Below, one piece after another: positions 16,495 to 27,448 of a stretch of DNA of 37,192 nt (positions are counted from its first letter, which is position 1; each line of letters begins with the position of its first letter). The notes beneath the pieces were generated by a model. It saw only the letters and a program-made list of their open reading frames with translations, did no database searches and was not told the origin of the DNA. Source of the stretch: Geosiphon pyriformis (taxonomy: Eukaryota; Glomeromycota; Glomeromycetes; Archaeosporales; Geosiphonaceae); NCBI GenBank assembly GCA_016748015.1, contig JAAOMT010000299.1, positions 432,810-470,001 of the forward strand, read 5' to 3'. A program made the translations under genes and the position numbers.

Positions 16495-16698
16495 CTTTAC
16501 ACGTTTGAAGCTTTGCAATTCTTGTCATAAGAGTGGATATTATCGAAGATTTTTATAAGGGTCTCACAAATCAAAATGACATAATTGATTACGAAAATCG
16601 CAGAAATTACAAGAACACGCAAATTAGTAATCTTGAAATTTTCTATAAGATGCCATCCTTTCGAAGTCTTAAAAAATTCAAAAAACTTGAATCCCAAA
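16495..16698. promoter_or_regulatory. 204-bp divergent promoter interval of PRP2 and the UFD1-like gene
   Basis: Start codons of two head-to-head genes are only 204 bp apart, so promoters and 5' UTRs of both must lie here or overlap. Short frames inside it have no protein-like motifs. No clear TATA box can be assigned by eye in such AT-rich DNA. Confidence 0.6.
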
Positions 16699-19151
16699 AT
16701 GAACAGCTGGTTTAAAAAATTGAATACGGCTCCCGGAAGTCTGAGTTTAGAAGGCGATAAGTTAATTCTTCCGTCTTTTGTACTTGCAGAGCTTGAAAAT
16801 CTGAGTCGGACTCGCGATACTAGCTTTAAGACGAACCAGGGCGACACTTTGAATACATTAAGCCTGGCCGCACCTTTACCCCCTCTACCTTATCCCCTCA
16901 CCTTTCAAATATTAAATCCTAAAACGCGACTAATCACTTATGGAGGGGTATTGGAATTTAATTCCCCTGATTCGAAAGCGTATTTGCCTCAGTGGATGTA
17001 CGACTCCTTATCTTTGGAGGAAAATCAAGAGGTCATCATTCGATTGAAAGAATTACCTAAAGGAACTTGGGTACGCTTTCGTCCCTTGAGCATGGAATAT
17101 CGAGAAATCGTAGATTATCGGTAGGTTTTTTTATATCAATATATAAACGAGTTAAATAATAATAATCTAAGAAACACTTTGAAAAAAAGGGCTGCTTTTG
17201 AAGCATACTTGCGCTCTCACTATACCACTCTTACATGTGGAGAAATTCTCAAAGTAAAACAAGGAGACTCTGTATATCAATTTTTAGTGGACTCTCTCAA
17301 GCCTGAAAATGCTGTACAGATAATTGATACTGATTTGGAGGTAGAAATAGTACCCTTTTCCGAAGAAGAGTCGTCCAAAACCGAGGAGAAAGGCATCGCA
17401 AATAATTTCTCTAAAGGACCGAAAGAAAGACAGACACTTATTGATGAAATTAATCAAGATGTGGTCAGCAAAGATGATTATAATTACTGGATTGTAAAAC
17501 CTGTTGATAGATCACAAGGAATAAACATTTCTTTGAAGATAAAAGGTGGGGGCGACGCAGGTATAATTTTTCGAAATTGCGAGTTGCAAAAATCTCGAAG
17601 AGAATTTTCGCCAAAAGTTTGATGAAAGTTTTACCTTTAGATTATCCGTCGCTGATCGATTATGTGAATTCGCTCTACCTTCAGATCTTATTGTCTCTAC
17701 ACAGCGCAAACCCAAAATTGATCAGCATATGTGGTCAGATTTCTCTTCCTCACTCGAAAAGGCGATCTTCATTGCACCAACAAATTCAGAATATGCCACT
17801 TGTGAAGACCTCTCAATTGGAGTACATGGATATGGTGATGCAGACACGCAATACCAACTACAGATTACCCACATAAACCACGCTTTAAAATCCACTGAGA
17901 TTTTGTACAAGACTACTGACGAGAACCCCAACACACCAGGTTATGCACAGTGCCTAAACTGCGGAAGCTGGATACCTGAACGGACATTGTTGCTACATTT
18001 CAATTTCTGTACACGGAACAATGTAAAATGCACTTCCTGTGAGAAGATTATGAAGCTTAGCGAAAAAGCGAATCATTGGCATTGTCAACATTGCGATCAG
18101 GTAAATTATTAATCGGAAGTTTGATAATATCGTTTCTCGAGACATTTTTTTAATATTCACTGGTTTCATGTAAACTCTTAGAGTGGTGATAACCCGGAAG
18201 CTGAAACAAAGCATATCGAGATATTCCATACTAATAGGCAATGCTCTTGCGGCTATGTTACAGATTCACTTCCGGAAATAGCAAATCATAAGCAAACAGA
18301 ATGTCCAAACAAGTTAATCACATGTCGGTTCTGTCGTAACTTGGTGAAACAAGGGGAACCTTCCAATGATCCGCGCGATTTGCTCGAAGGATTAACAACT
18401 CATGAATCATATTGTGGTAACAGAACGATAGATTGCGTCAAATGCGGACGATCTGTGAGACTCAGAGATGTACCAACGCATGGCAAAATGCATGAAATTG
18501 AGAAGCAAAACCGAACTTTGCCTTCTATATGTCGTAATGTGAACTGCATTAGGCCAGTGGCCCAGAATGTTCTCAAGTTATGTCAAGTCTGTTTTGGGCC
18601 ATTTTGGTCACCTGCGGACGATCCTATGAACAAAAAGCTCATGACAAGATTGGCAAGGAAATATCATCAACAATTAACTGTGGGTTGTGGGCAAATTTGG
18701 TGTAAAAACAAGGTAGAGATAGTTGAGATTTTTTAAGAAATTCTTTAATGTTTCCATGACTAAAAAATAAGATGCTATTAGCATTGCGCAACTAGTACCA
18801 ACAATTTTTTGGATCCCACCTCAGCTGCCTCGATGCTGATTCCTCTTTTACAAGAATCGCGATCTACTGACTCGCCTGGACTTTACTTATGTGTAGACGA
18901 GTCCGTCTCTCGTAAGCGATTTTTAGTCGACATCTTGTATAAAGGACTCGACGGCCAAGGGCAAGAAGGGCAATACGCAATTGAGTTTTGTGTAGAAGCA
19001 ATTGAGGTTTCCGGAGAAGACCCGGCCAAAGCGAGAAATCATTTACAGGTGAATATATCTAATCCAATCATTTGATTTCTTTTAAGTATCGTTTCACTTC
19101 ACTGAATATACGCTTTTTATGCAGGCTAATGCACCAAATAGACTTCACTAA
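16699..19151 (+). CDS. UFD1-domain protein with TRAF-like zinc fingers and AZUL-like module
   Basis: Probable ubiquitin/Cdc48-pathway protein. Exons: 16699-17120, 17190-17560, 17685-18100, 18182-18712, 18782-19048, 19125-19151; 677 codons plus TAA, all GT-AG and in frame. Residues 15-200 are a UFD1 double-barrel domain: GDKLILPSFVLAEL, TYGGVLEF, YLPQWMYDSL, SHYTTLTCGE, VQIIDTDLEVEIVP. Residues 230-340 form a beta-rich segment (GGGDADLIVST, IGVHGYGD). About 351-490 hold repeated Cys/His pairs (CLNC, CTSC, CQHC, CSC, CRFC, CVKC), TRAF-type in look. Residues 560-617 (YHQQLTVGCGQIWCKNKHCA) have Cys at 572, 577, 582 and 617, the spacing seen at the start of the AZUL zinc domain of UBE3A. Canonical Ufd1 is about half this length, so this is the long fungal relative rather than the core Npl4 partner (from memory). 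The start follows the first Met before the conserved domain. Confidence 0.85.
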
Positions 19152-21765
19152 ATACTTTGAGATATCAATGTCTCGGATATAAATAGAGTTATTTAATTTA
19201 GCCGTATTTTTAATTTATATTTTTTTACCAATTGAATGTACATATGAGTTGATTACTCAAAAGAATATTGTTCAAGTTAATTTGATCACCACATTGGTTA
19301 CGCATAGGATTCGTTAATAAATAGCAGCCGCTTATCAAACGAGACTTTGGTCATCCTCACTCATACTAACTATCACAACTCATGTCTAAATCTTGATTAA
19401 CTTTCTGGAGTGGCTTTTGATCTAAGACGCTCCAAGATTATGATGACCATAATTTTCAGACTATAGGATCTTATATAGTAGCTTGAGTAGAATTAATAGT
19501 GATATACAAAAAACCAGCTATTGTACGCTGAGCTATGTAACGTTTATTATTTCCTCCTTAGTCATTATAGGACCAAGGGTGCATCAAGCAATGCATTTTC
19601 TGGAAAGATGAAAGTATTCAAGTACTTGCAAATACAAACTCTATGTCCAATAAAATTTTTGCCTAAACAATAGTTTTATGAAATTGCTTTTGCATTTCAT
19701 ACATTTAAGCAAATTTTTAATAATTAATCTTGTAAAAATAAGTAAGTTTGTAATTTTATTATGATTGTTTTTTTAAAATAAAAAGATTTCAAATAAAAAT
19801 AATATTTCAAGAGATTTTACCTAATATAATATTTAATGGTTATATGATTTTTATAGAAATAATTAATTACAATTCATGTAATATTTATTTGACACATTTA
19901 CAATTTTAATTACAAAATATATTTATTATTATTTAAAATAATAGTAAAAATGTGTAATAACATCAATAAATTATGAAAATAATATAAAAATTTCTGTATA
20001 CAAATTATTATTGTTTATTGCAGATTTTTTTAATTAAAATAATAAATAAATTTGTCAATATAGATTTAAATTTAATTATTTTTTCTTAACAACTAATGCT
20101 TTATTAATTGTTTTATTAATTATATATTGCAAATATTTCGAATAATCAACAATTTGTATTTATTTTATGTATAATTTTTTTTTATATTTATAACCATTTT
20201 TTTGTTTAAATATTTGGGTAAATTAAAGTTTTTTTTTAATAATTTGAAATTTTATTTGAATCTAAATTTTAATATAAAACAATAATATTTCAAATAAATT
20301 TTATTAAGTTTGATTATTGTTTTTAAAACTTAAAATTAATTAAAACTTAATAAATTGATAATTAAACTTGTTATATAATAAAAAAATAAAGTAATATTGT
20401 TACAAAAATAATCAAAAAAATTTAATATACATTAAAATTACAATTTTTTGATTTTTTAAAATCAATAACAAATATTGTTTTGTTTTTTAATTATTATTTT
20501 ATTTAATAAATTACAAAAGCAAGCAAATGGTTTTTTAAGATAATATAAATCAAAAAATAAAATAAAATATGTAACAATAAAAAATAAAAAAAATATGCAA
20601 TAAAATATATTAAAATTTAATAAATAATTTTTTTTATTAATTTTGATCTTTAATTTTATAATTTAATATTTTTATAATTAAAAAATTTATTGTTTATATA
20701 ATTACTAAAAATAATTAATAATTAAATTAATTGTTAAATTAATAACTAAAATAATAATTTGATTATTAATTATATTATTATTATTTTAAAAAAATTAAGT
20801 TTTTGTAAAACTAAATTATTTAGCTTATTAAAATTTTTGTTAATAAAATATGAAAAATTTAAGATAAAATAAACTTTTATAAAAATTTTGGCTTTTTTAG
20901 GATTTTTAAAACATTAAATTATATTGTGAATTTTTTGTATGTTGATAATATTAGTTAAAAACATATTGCTTTAATTTAACATTTTAATTCTTATATAACT
21001 GCTAAATATATAAGTAAAGCTACTATTAATTTGCATATGTACTTAATAAAAGCTCTATACAAAAGATTGTTAGTAATAATTAAAAAGCATTTATATAATT
21101 GCAAATACTCAAGTATATTATGTGTATATTATAGTAAAATAGAATTTTTGGGTCATAGTTTTGTTTACAGTTTATATTTTTCTGTTTATTAAGATCTGTT
21201 GAATAAATATTTTGTTCTTTAAAAGTTATTAACTAGTGAAAATTTGGTTTCATTTATAATTTTTTAGTCATTAACTATATGTGTTTCTGATATTAATCTG
21301 TATATAGTTTGTGTAAAAAATTTGTGTTTAAGAATTGGTTGGTAAAAACTAAGACTTTTTTTAATAATGTTAAACTTATTATATTTAGATTAATTAAGTT
21401 TGTTTAAAGTTTAATTATTAGTTATAAAAAATAGATATGAATTTCTAATTTAAAGCTTTAAGCTAAAATAAAATATAGAAATTTGTTAAATAAAAATGGC
21501 TTTATGTTTAATGTTGTTTAAGATTTTTTTGCTAGAGTTTCAAATAGTGTTGCTTATTTATTAGAAATTAAGAAAAGTCATATTGTTAATTTGGATCAAA
21601 ATTTAATTGTTTGTTTTTTATAAGTATAATTAAAAAAGTTTCAATTAATATAGTTGTATAGTATTGGCCAAATAACTAATTATATATAGCAAGCATATAA
21701 ATTACATCTAATTTAGAACTTTAGATAATTGTATTATATTAGATAGTAATTAAACTTTATTTATA

Positions 21766-21830
<65 letters not shown>

Positions 21831-23249
21831 TTTTAATTATATTAATTTTTTTTAAAATAAATATTACTAAAATTTGTGTATTGTTATAAAATAGTTTTTT
21901 TAGTATATTTTAATTGCCAATATTCTGTTTTAATTACAATTAGTTTTTTATGAATTTCTCAATTTTATTTATATAATAATGTTAATATTTATATTGAAAA
22001 CTTTTTCTTAATGTTATAATATAAGTTATTTCTTAATTTTGATTGTTACATATATTTATGTATTCTTTTTTAGAGACTGAACTGAAATTTATTTATTGTC
22101 TGAAGTCTTATTTAAAGCTATTTTTGCAATTGTCTAATGTGTTTCTCTAATTTAGAAACACAGAATTTTAATGATCTTTAGTGCTTTTCCTAATTTTTAC
22201 AATAAAACTTTTATAAATTAGTAATAATATGAATAATTTGATCAAGAATTATTTTTTCAAGAGATTCAGTTGATAAATAATACATATAAGTTTTTTAATA
22301 CTTTGAGTTATGATAATTTAATTTTCAATATTTTTTTTATTTCTTTTTGATTAAAGATTTTTGTGAATATTTATTTTTAAAAATAAAATACTAAAAATAA
22401 TTAAATGAAACTGTTAGATAAATTGTTTGATAATTTGTTCTTATAACTTGTTTTATAACTTGTTGTTTTTCTTAATATTAAAACTATTATATATATCTAT
22501 ATTTGTAATTATATAAAAAAACACATTGTAATACTTTTTTTTGATATCTTAACTTGTGTTTACTGCTATTATCAGTTAGTATTAGCCACTATTGTAAGCT
22601 AATGCTTATTACTATTACAAAATAGTGTTTGCTATTATATTAATTATTATTTTTCTAAGATTATTATTGTACTATATTATAATTAAATAATTTATATTAT
22701 TTTATAATTTTTTTACTAAATTTTTGAATTATAATAGTATATTTGTTTTTTATAAAATAAATAAATTAATTATTTTATACATAAATCTGTTAAAGTTTTG
22801 ATTTATTTTTTATAATAAATAGTATTATTATTTTTTTTGAATATTAATTATAATATAAATATAAAAATTTATAAAACAATATTATTAATCTTATTTATAA
22901 TAAAAATTTAATAAGTAATTAAATTAAATTAATTAATAAATTATATAATTGCAAAAACTATTTTTTTTTAATTAAATATTTATTTAAGTTATTTTTAATT
23001 TAATTAATTATATTAATAAATTTTTGATAGGCTAATTTTTCTTTTAAAATATCTTTTTATACTTTAAATCATATATATTATTGAATTTATAATAAAATAA
23101 TTAATTTTATGTCAATTATTTTATATATTAAAAAAAAAAACTTTTTCTCTTGTTAATTTCTTGGTCATAATGAGAACTAAAATATACTGAGGAGATAAAT
23201 TTTTTTTTTCTTATCTTCTTTATTTTTACAGTTATTTTTTCCAGTATAT
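19152..23249. other. 4.1-kb gene-free, extremely AT-rich region
   Basis: The first 550 bp have ordinary composition but no frame or RNA gene I can support. From about 19700 the DNA is almost entirely A and T, and no open frame is worth reporting. From about 20900 the plus strand has noticeably more G than C, as does the LINE that follows, so this may be an older, fully eroded repeat of the same orientation. An (AAT)n array lies at 21768-21829. Confidence 0.6.
21768..21829. repeat. (AAT)20 microsatellite
   Basis: About 20 perfect AAT units. Confidence 0.95.
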
Positions 23250-23251
23250 CT

Positions 23252-25151
23252 TTGTTTATGAATATGGAATCAGTAGGTTTTTTTGCTAGTAGGTCAGTAT
23301 TTATTTTGGCTGAGTTGGGGATCCAGTCTGGTGTTAAAATTAAATGTTTAGTAAGTTTTTACTCATATAGTGCTTTTTACAAAAAATCCAAGAAACCTAC
23401 TGTTGTTAACAATATGGTCAAGACATCTGCTGGCTCTCTGATTTTTGCAGATATAATTACTAATAATGACAAGTCTGTGAGGTCTTGGAACAGTAAAGTA
23501 AACAGCAAAACAAACAGTATTAATAGTATATTAGACCTGGAAAACATAAAGAATACAATTGTAAAAAAAATCAGCTATGCTAATTTGAAGGCTTCAAAAG
23601 TCAAAAATGTGATAGACAATACCACACCTAAGAAAACACATACCAGAACATATGTTTTAGGCAGCAAGCCAAAGAAGATTTTTTTCAATAATTTAAGTGA
23701 TGACAATAATGATATTTTGATACTTCTGATGCTAAGTATTTGCTAACTGTTGAGTTATGTGTTCTAAATAAGCACAATTTCGAGCCAGTTAAATTTTTTG
23801 CATTAAATATTGAGCTATCTGTCATGTTAGACAAATCTAATAGTAATAAATTAATTGTAATTAAAAAAATTTTCTATCAAATTGATGGTTTTGAAAGAGC
23901 TTTTACTTTTTTAAAATTTCCAAAAATCATTAAATTATTTTTTACATCAAAATCTAATTTGAATAAAGTAAAAGAATTGGCAATCTGTAAAAAAATTTTG
24001 GTCAATAATAATATTAAAAAGGTAAACAGTTATTTAAATTGGGAAGTAATTGTTAAAGAAATTCTAGTTGATTTTTTAAAGTTGGCTATAGAGTTAGTTA
24101 GTTTTTAAATTTGGTAAGATTGTATCAATCAAAATGTAGTTGATTGGTTTTTAACAAAAGGCCATAGTAAAATTTGAGTCATTTGAAATAGCTGATTTGA
24201 TTATAGCTAGATGATCTGTGTTTATAAAAAAAAATTCTGTGTACGTGGCTTTGGCAATTAATAATAAACAATTATGGATTTCAAGAAATTAGTATTGGGC
24301 TTTGTTGTATATTTTGTCTATTGGTATTACTATTCATAATCTTACTAGTCTATTGGAATTTTATGGTGAGAAAATCTGCTTTATTGACTATAATTCAAAT
24401 TCATATGTGCATAATAGATGTGCTATGGTTTTGTTTTTCTGATGAGGCATTTAAGATGGCTGCTATTGGTTCTGTTCCAGTTTTTAAAAGTGTAAATTTG
24501 CATTGGGCTGGTCTATTTTTGGCTTGTTGTACACAATACAAACAATTTGGTCATGTTTTTAGTATATGTTCTGTAAATAAGAATTCTGATATTCATGGTA
24601 AATGTGTAATAATTTTTCAGGATTAAATTTATTTAACCAATATATATAAAAAGAAACAGGCACCAATTGTCTATCTAATGTTTTTTGGTAATAAAACTCA
24701 GGCTCAGATTGTTAGTGATTCCACTTTTTGTGTGGTGTCTTTGGTTTTTTTTGGTATTGGTTTGTCTTTAGATGTTAAATTTTTTTTGCCAGTTTTTTTG
24801 GAAATGAATAATAGGTTTGCTGTTCTTGAATGCAGTCTTATCAGTCTTGTGGAGAAAGTAAACAAGCTGGTTAAGAGGTTGGATACACTTGGGCCAATAA
24901 TTTCTCAGCCTAGCCTTAAATGTTAGCTGTTGGTAACTTCTTTATTACAGAATCAAGAAACAAATATAGTAATAAGTGAGAATTTGGATGTAGCTACTAG
25001 TAATAAGATTGTTGCAGAAGTGGTGAGTATTAATTTTTTGGTTGTTTTGAGACTGAAAGAGACTTTGAACAGTTTATTAAACATGATTATAAGCCTAATA
25101 ACCAAAATAAACAATGCTAACTTAAGTGTAAAAGATCTCTTTTTTCTATAA
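23252..25151 (+). pseudogene. LINE ORF1 (RRM plus zinc knuckle), broken
   Basis: Nucleic-acid-binding ORF1 protein of the LINE. Pieces: 23252-23746 (Lys/Ser/Asn-rich N-terminus with KKTHTRTYVLGSKPKK), 23740-24108, a stop-ridden bridge 24110-24430 whose frame reads KFGKIVSIKM and QKAIVKFE (RRM-like RNP elements), 24321-24626, 24678-24926 and 24930-25151. Near 24521 a CCHC knuckle is visible as CTQYKQFGHVFSIC, in which the second Cys is Tyr, a TGT/TGC-to-TAT/TAC type change. After it, 24810-24890 reads as a short coiled coil (ECSLISLVEKVNKLVKRLD). At least six in-frame stops fall where Gln or Trp would be expected. Not functional as it stands. Confidence 0.7.
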
Positions 25152-25156
25152 CAAAT

Positions 25157-26605
25157 CTAGTTTGAAAATTTGCTACATATAATGTTTGAGGTATTAATGT
25201 CTCTACAAAACAGAAAGACATTATTTATTAACATAAAGATTTGGATAATATAATTTTTTTTGTTATTAAGACAAAATTGAAGTTTAGCATTAAGCCATAG
25301 ATTATGAGTAAGTTTGATGAGATTTGGATTTTCACTTTTGGTTTGAATATTGGTTTTCTTGGTACTGGAGTTGTCATAATCATAAACAATTCTTTGGCTT
25401 AGCATATTTCAAAGGTGAATAAAATTCTGGGTCAATTGATTTTTGTATATTTTTTGTTCAAAAACAAGCTTTTAGTTATAATTTTAGATCTGTATACTGA
25501 TGTATCTATTGGTGCATATTTTGGCCAAGCTTTTAATATCAATTTTATGATCTTTAAAGCAGTTAATTCTAGTTTCTTTATAGTTTTGAGTGGTAACTTT
25601 AATGAGAATAAATCCAAAAGAAGTGCAAGTTTCAAGTTCTGTTTAGATTTGGGTCTGGTTAATACTTTTAATAAACATTTATTGGCCAAAACTTCTACTT
25701 AAAGCAATTTTAGAAACATTGAAAAGATGCTGGATTTTATTTTTGTAAGTAAAAATTTGGCATTAGTAATTACATGCCATAAAGTTAATTGTATATCAGA
25801 GTTTTTTAATATAGATTATAAGACAGTTTTAGTTATAATCAGTTTGAATAGACTTTTGAATACTCATTTTAATAGTGCTTATAAACAGACTAATCAGGAC
25901 TAATTGAGATTCAGGTTGAGAAATGCAGATAAAGCCCAATAGTTATATTTTAAAGAACAATCTTCTGCTGAACTGTTAGTAAAATCAAACATATTTGCAG
26001 ATATAAAAGACAACAGTAATTTGGATACAATGTGGATGATGCTGAAAGATGTTATAATACAAGTTGCTGATGTGGTGTTTTTTAGACATTGGTATAGTAA
26101 ATATGATTATTTAAAAAACAAATACTCTTTAAAATTTTTTAAATTAGAATTGCTCATTGCAAAAATTGTAAAAGTTTGGAATTCTGAAGATCTTTTGAAT
26201 TTTGACTATTTTGTTAAGGTTTGGTTGACTATTAATAAAGTTGAGACATTTAAGATTACTAACATAGTTTTAGATGATATAAATTTAATGAGTTTGGTCA
26301 AGCATTTGTTTATAGTAAAGAAGAGATATCAGAAGTCTAAGTATTATGAGTTTAAGGCATTTGAGGATACAGTTATTAGAAAGACAATTGACCATCATAT
26401 AGAAAATTTCTGTTCTAAAAAGAAACAAATAATAAAAAGCATTTTAGACTATCTATTTTACAAGGTTGTTTTGAATCACTTGGTAGTGGGTAATGAGTTG
26501 GTGGTTGAATCTGGTGAAGTAAAACTTAAAATAGATAAGATTATAGAAAGGTGGATAAAAAAATGGTTAGTACTCCCAAAGATGTTGTTACTCATAGAAA
26601 TATAG
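25157..26605 (+). pseudogene. LINE ORF2 endonuclease domain, broken
   Basis: Apurinic-endonuclease-like (EEP fold) N-terminal part of ORF2, which nicks target DNA for target-primed reverse transcription. Reading the plus strand from about 25157: an opening like TYNV-stop-GIN, then a core at 25415-25702 with VIILDLYTDVSIGAYFGQAF and the motif SGNFNEN where GDFNE is expected (catalytic-motif Asp now Asn), then DFIFVSKNLA and a degenerate IDYKTV near 25810 in place of the terminal Asp-His pair. The last open frame, 26021-26605, is a helical linker with MWMMLKDVIIQVADVVFFRH. In-frame stops occur at about 25184, 25226, 25306, 25399, 25699 and 25900. The reverse transcriptase is absent. Confidence 0.7.
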
Positions 26606-26653
26606 GAAATATATTAGCATAATTATTAGCCAATCAGAAGTAGACATAGTAAA

Positions 26654-27386
26654 TGTAGAATTCCAGGATTCCTCTCAAAAGAATTGCAGGATTCCAGGAA
26701 TTCCAGGATTTTTGTCATGAAGAATCGAGGAATTAAGGAATCTTAATTATGTATATATAGCAGCAAGATTAGAAACTAAAAAAACAGACCTCTTAGTTTA
26801 GATTTAATCTAAGCAACTCTCCAAATCACAATCATCTAATAAATAACTATTTGTTATCTCAAACTCCTTTCCACTATCAACACTTCATGTTGATAGTAAT
26901 TGATACTTAACCACACTAGAACAATAGCTCTTGATCATGGCTATTGATGGAATATTAACTTGCAAATCACCTTGGCTTATTTCTTTTCTTTCTTTATTTT
27001 ATTTTATTTTCTTTATTTTTCTTGCTTTGATTTTATTGTTGTTTACTAACTCTATTGAGGATTAACACGTGGGGCACTGACGTCAAGATAAACATGACTG
27101 GTAAAAGACCCAGAAATAAGGGTAGAACACTCGATTGAGGATAGTTTACCAGAAAGAATACCAGCCATCAAGCTGAGAAAAAAATTGACAAAACTGCAGT
27201 TTCGGGAAGCTATGGATAAAACTATCATCATTGAATCTCTGTCTATTATACAAAGAACTCAACCAAACCCTTCAAATACAAAACTTTCAGATACCAAACC
27301 TTCAGATTATCAATAATAAGAATAGTTTTAAGCACCAAGTTATGGGTTCGTATTTAATTCAACACCAGAAATTATCACTTGTAACA
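26654..27386 (+). repeat. putative 5' LTR of gypsy element 1
   Basis: The segment starts TGTAGAATTCC and ends CTTGTAACA directly before a PBS-like sequence, giving TG...CA ends. Repeated GAATTCCAGGATTCC-like words lie at its left end, and a TATATATAG promoter-like box lies near 26752. The partner LTR is not in the window, so the left boundary is uncertain by some tens of bases. Confidence 0.55.
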
Positions 27387-27404
27387 TTTGGTGCTTCCTG
27401 TGAG
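27387..27404 (+). promoter_or_regulatory. primer-binding-site-like sequence of element 1
   Basis: TTTGGTGCTTCCTGTGAG follows the LTR terminus CTTGTAACA immediately. The same position after the LTR of element 3 carries TTTGGTACTCTTCC, so both start TTTGGTRCT. The priming tRNA was not identified. Confidence 0.5.
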
Positions 27405-27448
27405 GTATAATCTTACAGAAAACCAGCACCAACAAACACCATCCAAAA

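Larger units (their letters stand above)
23250..26653 (+). mobile_element. decayed LINE (non-LTR retrotransposon), 5' part
   Basis: Consecutive frame fragments on the plus strand together read as ORF1 followed by the endonuclease part of ORF2 of a LINE, a family I recall as abundant in Glomeromycotina. The reverse-transcriptase region is missing: the recognisable sequence stops close to the left LTR of the gypsy element at 26654. Nearly every break is a stop where TGG, CAG or CGN would fit, with few frameshifts, pointing to transition mutations rather than random decay. The DNA is G-over-C biased and nearly free of CpG. Confidence 0.75.

Noticed and set aside
17577-17684. Plausible frames (ENFRQKFDESF, and another) between exons 2 and 3 of the UFD1-like gene
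   Set aside because: Neither connects in phase to exon 2. Treating 17561-17684 as an intron gives the continuous family-like segment GGGDADLIVSTQRKPK.
27340-27386. tRNA-like B-box word GGGTTCGTATTT near the end of LTR 1
   Set aside because: No acceptor stem, anticodon arm or A-box can be paired with it; it is inside the LTR.
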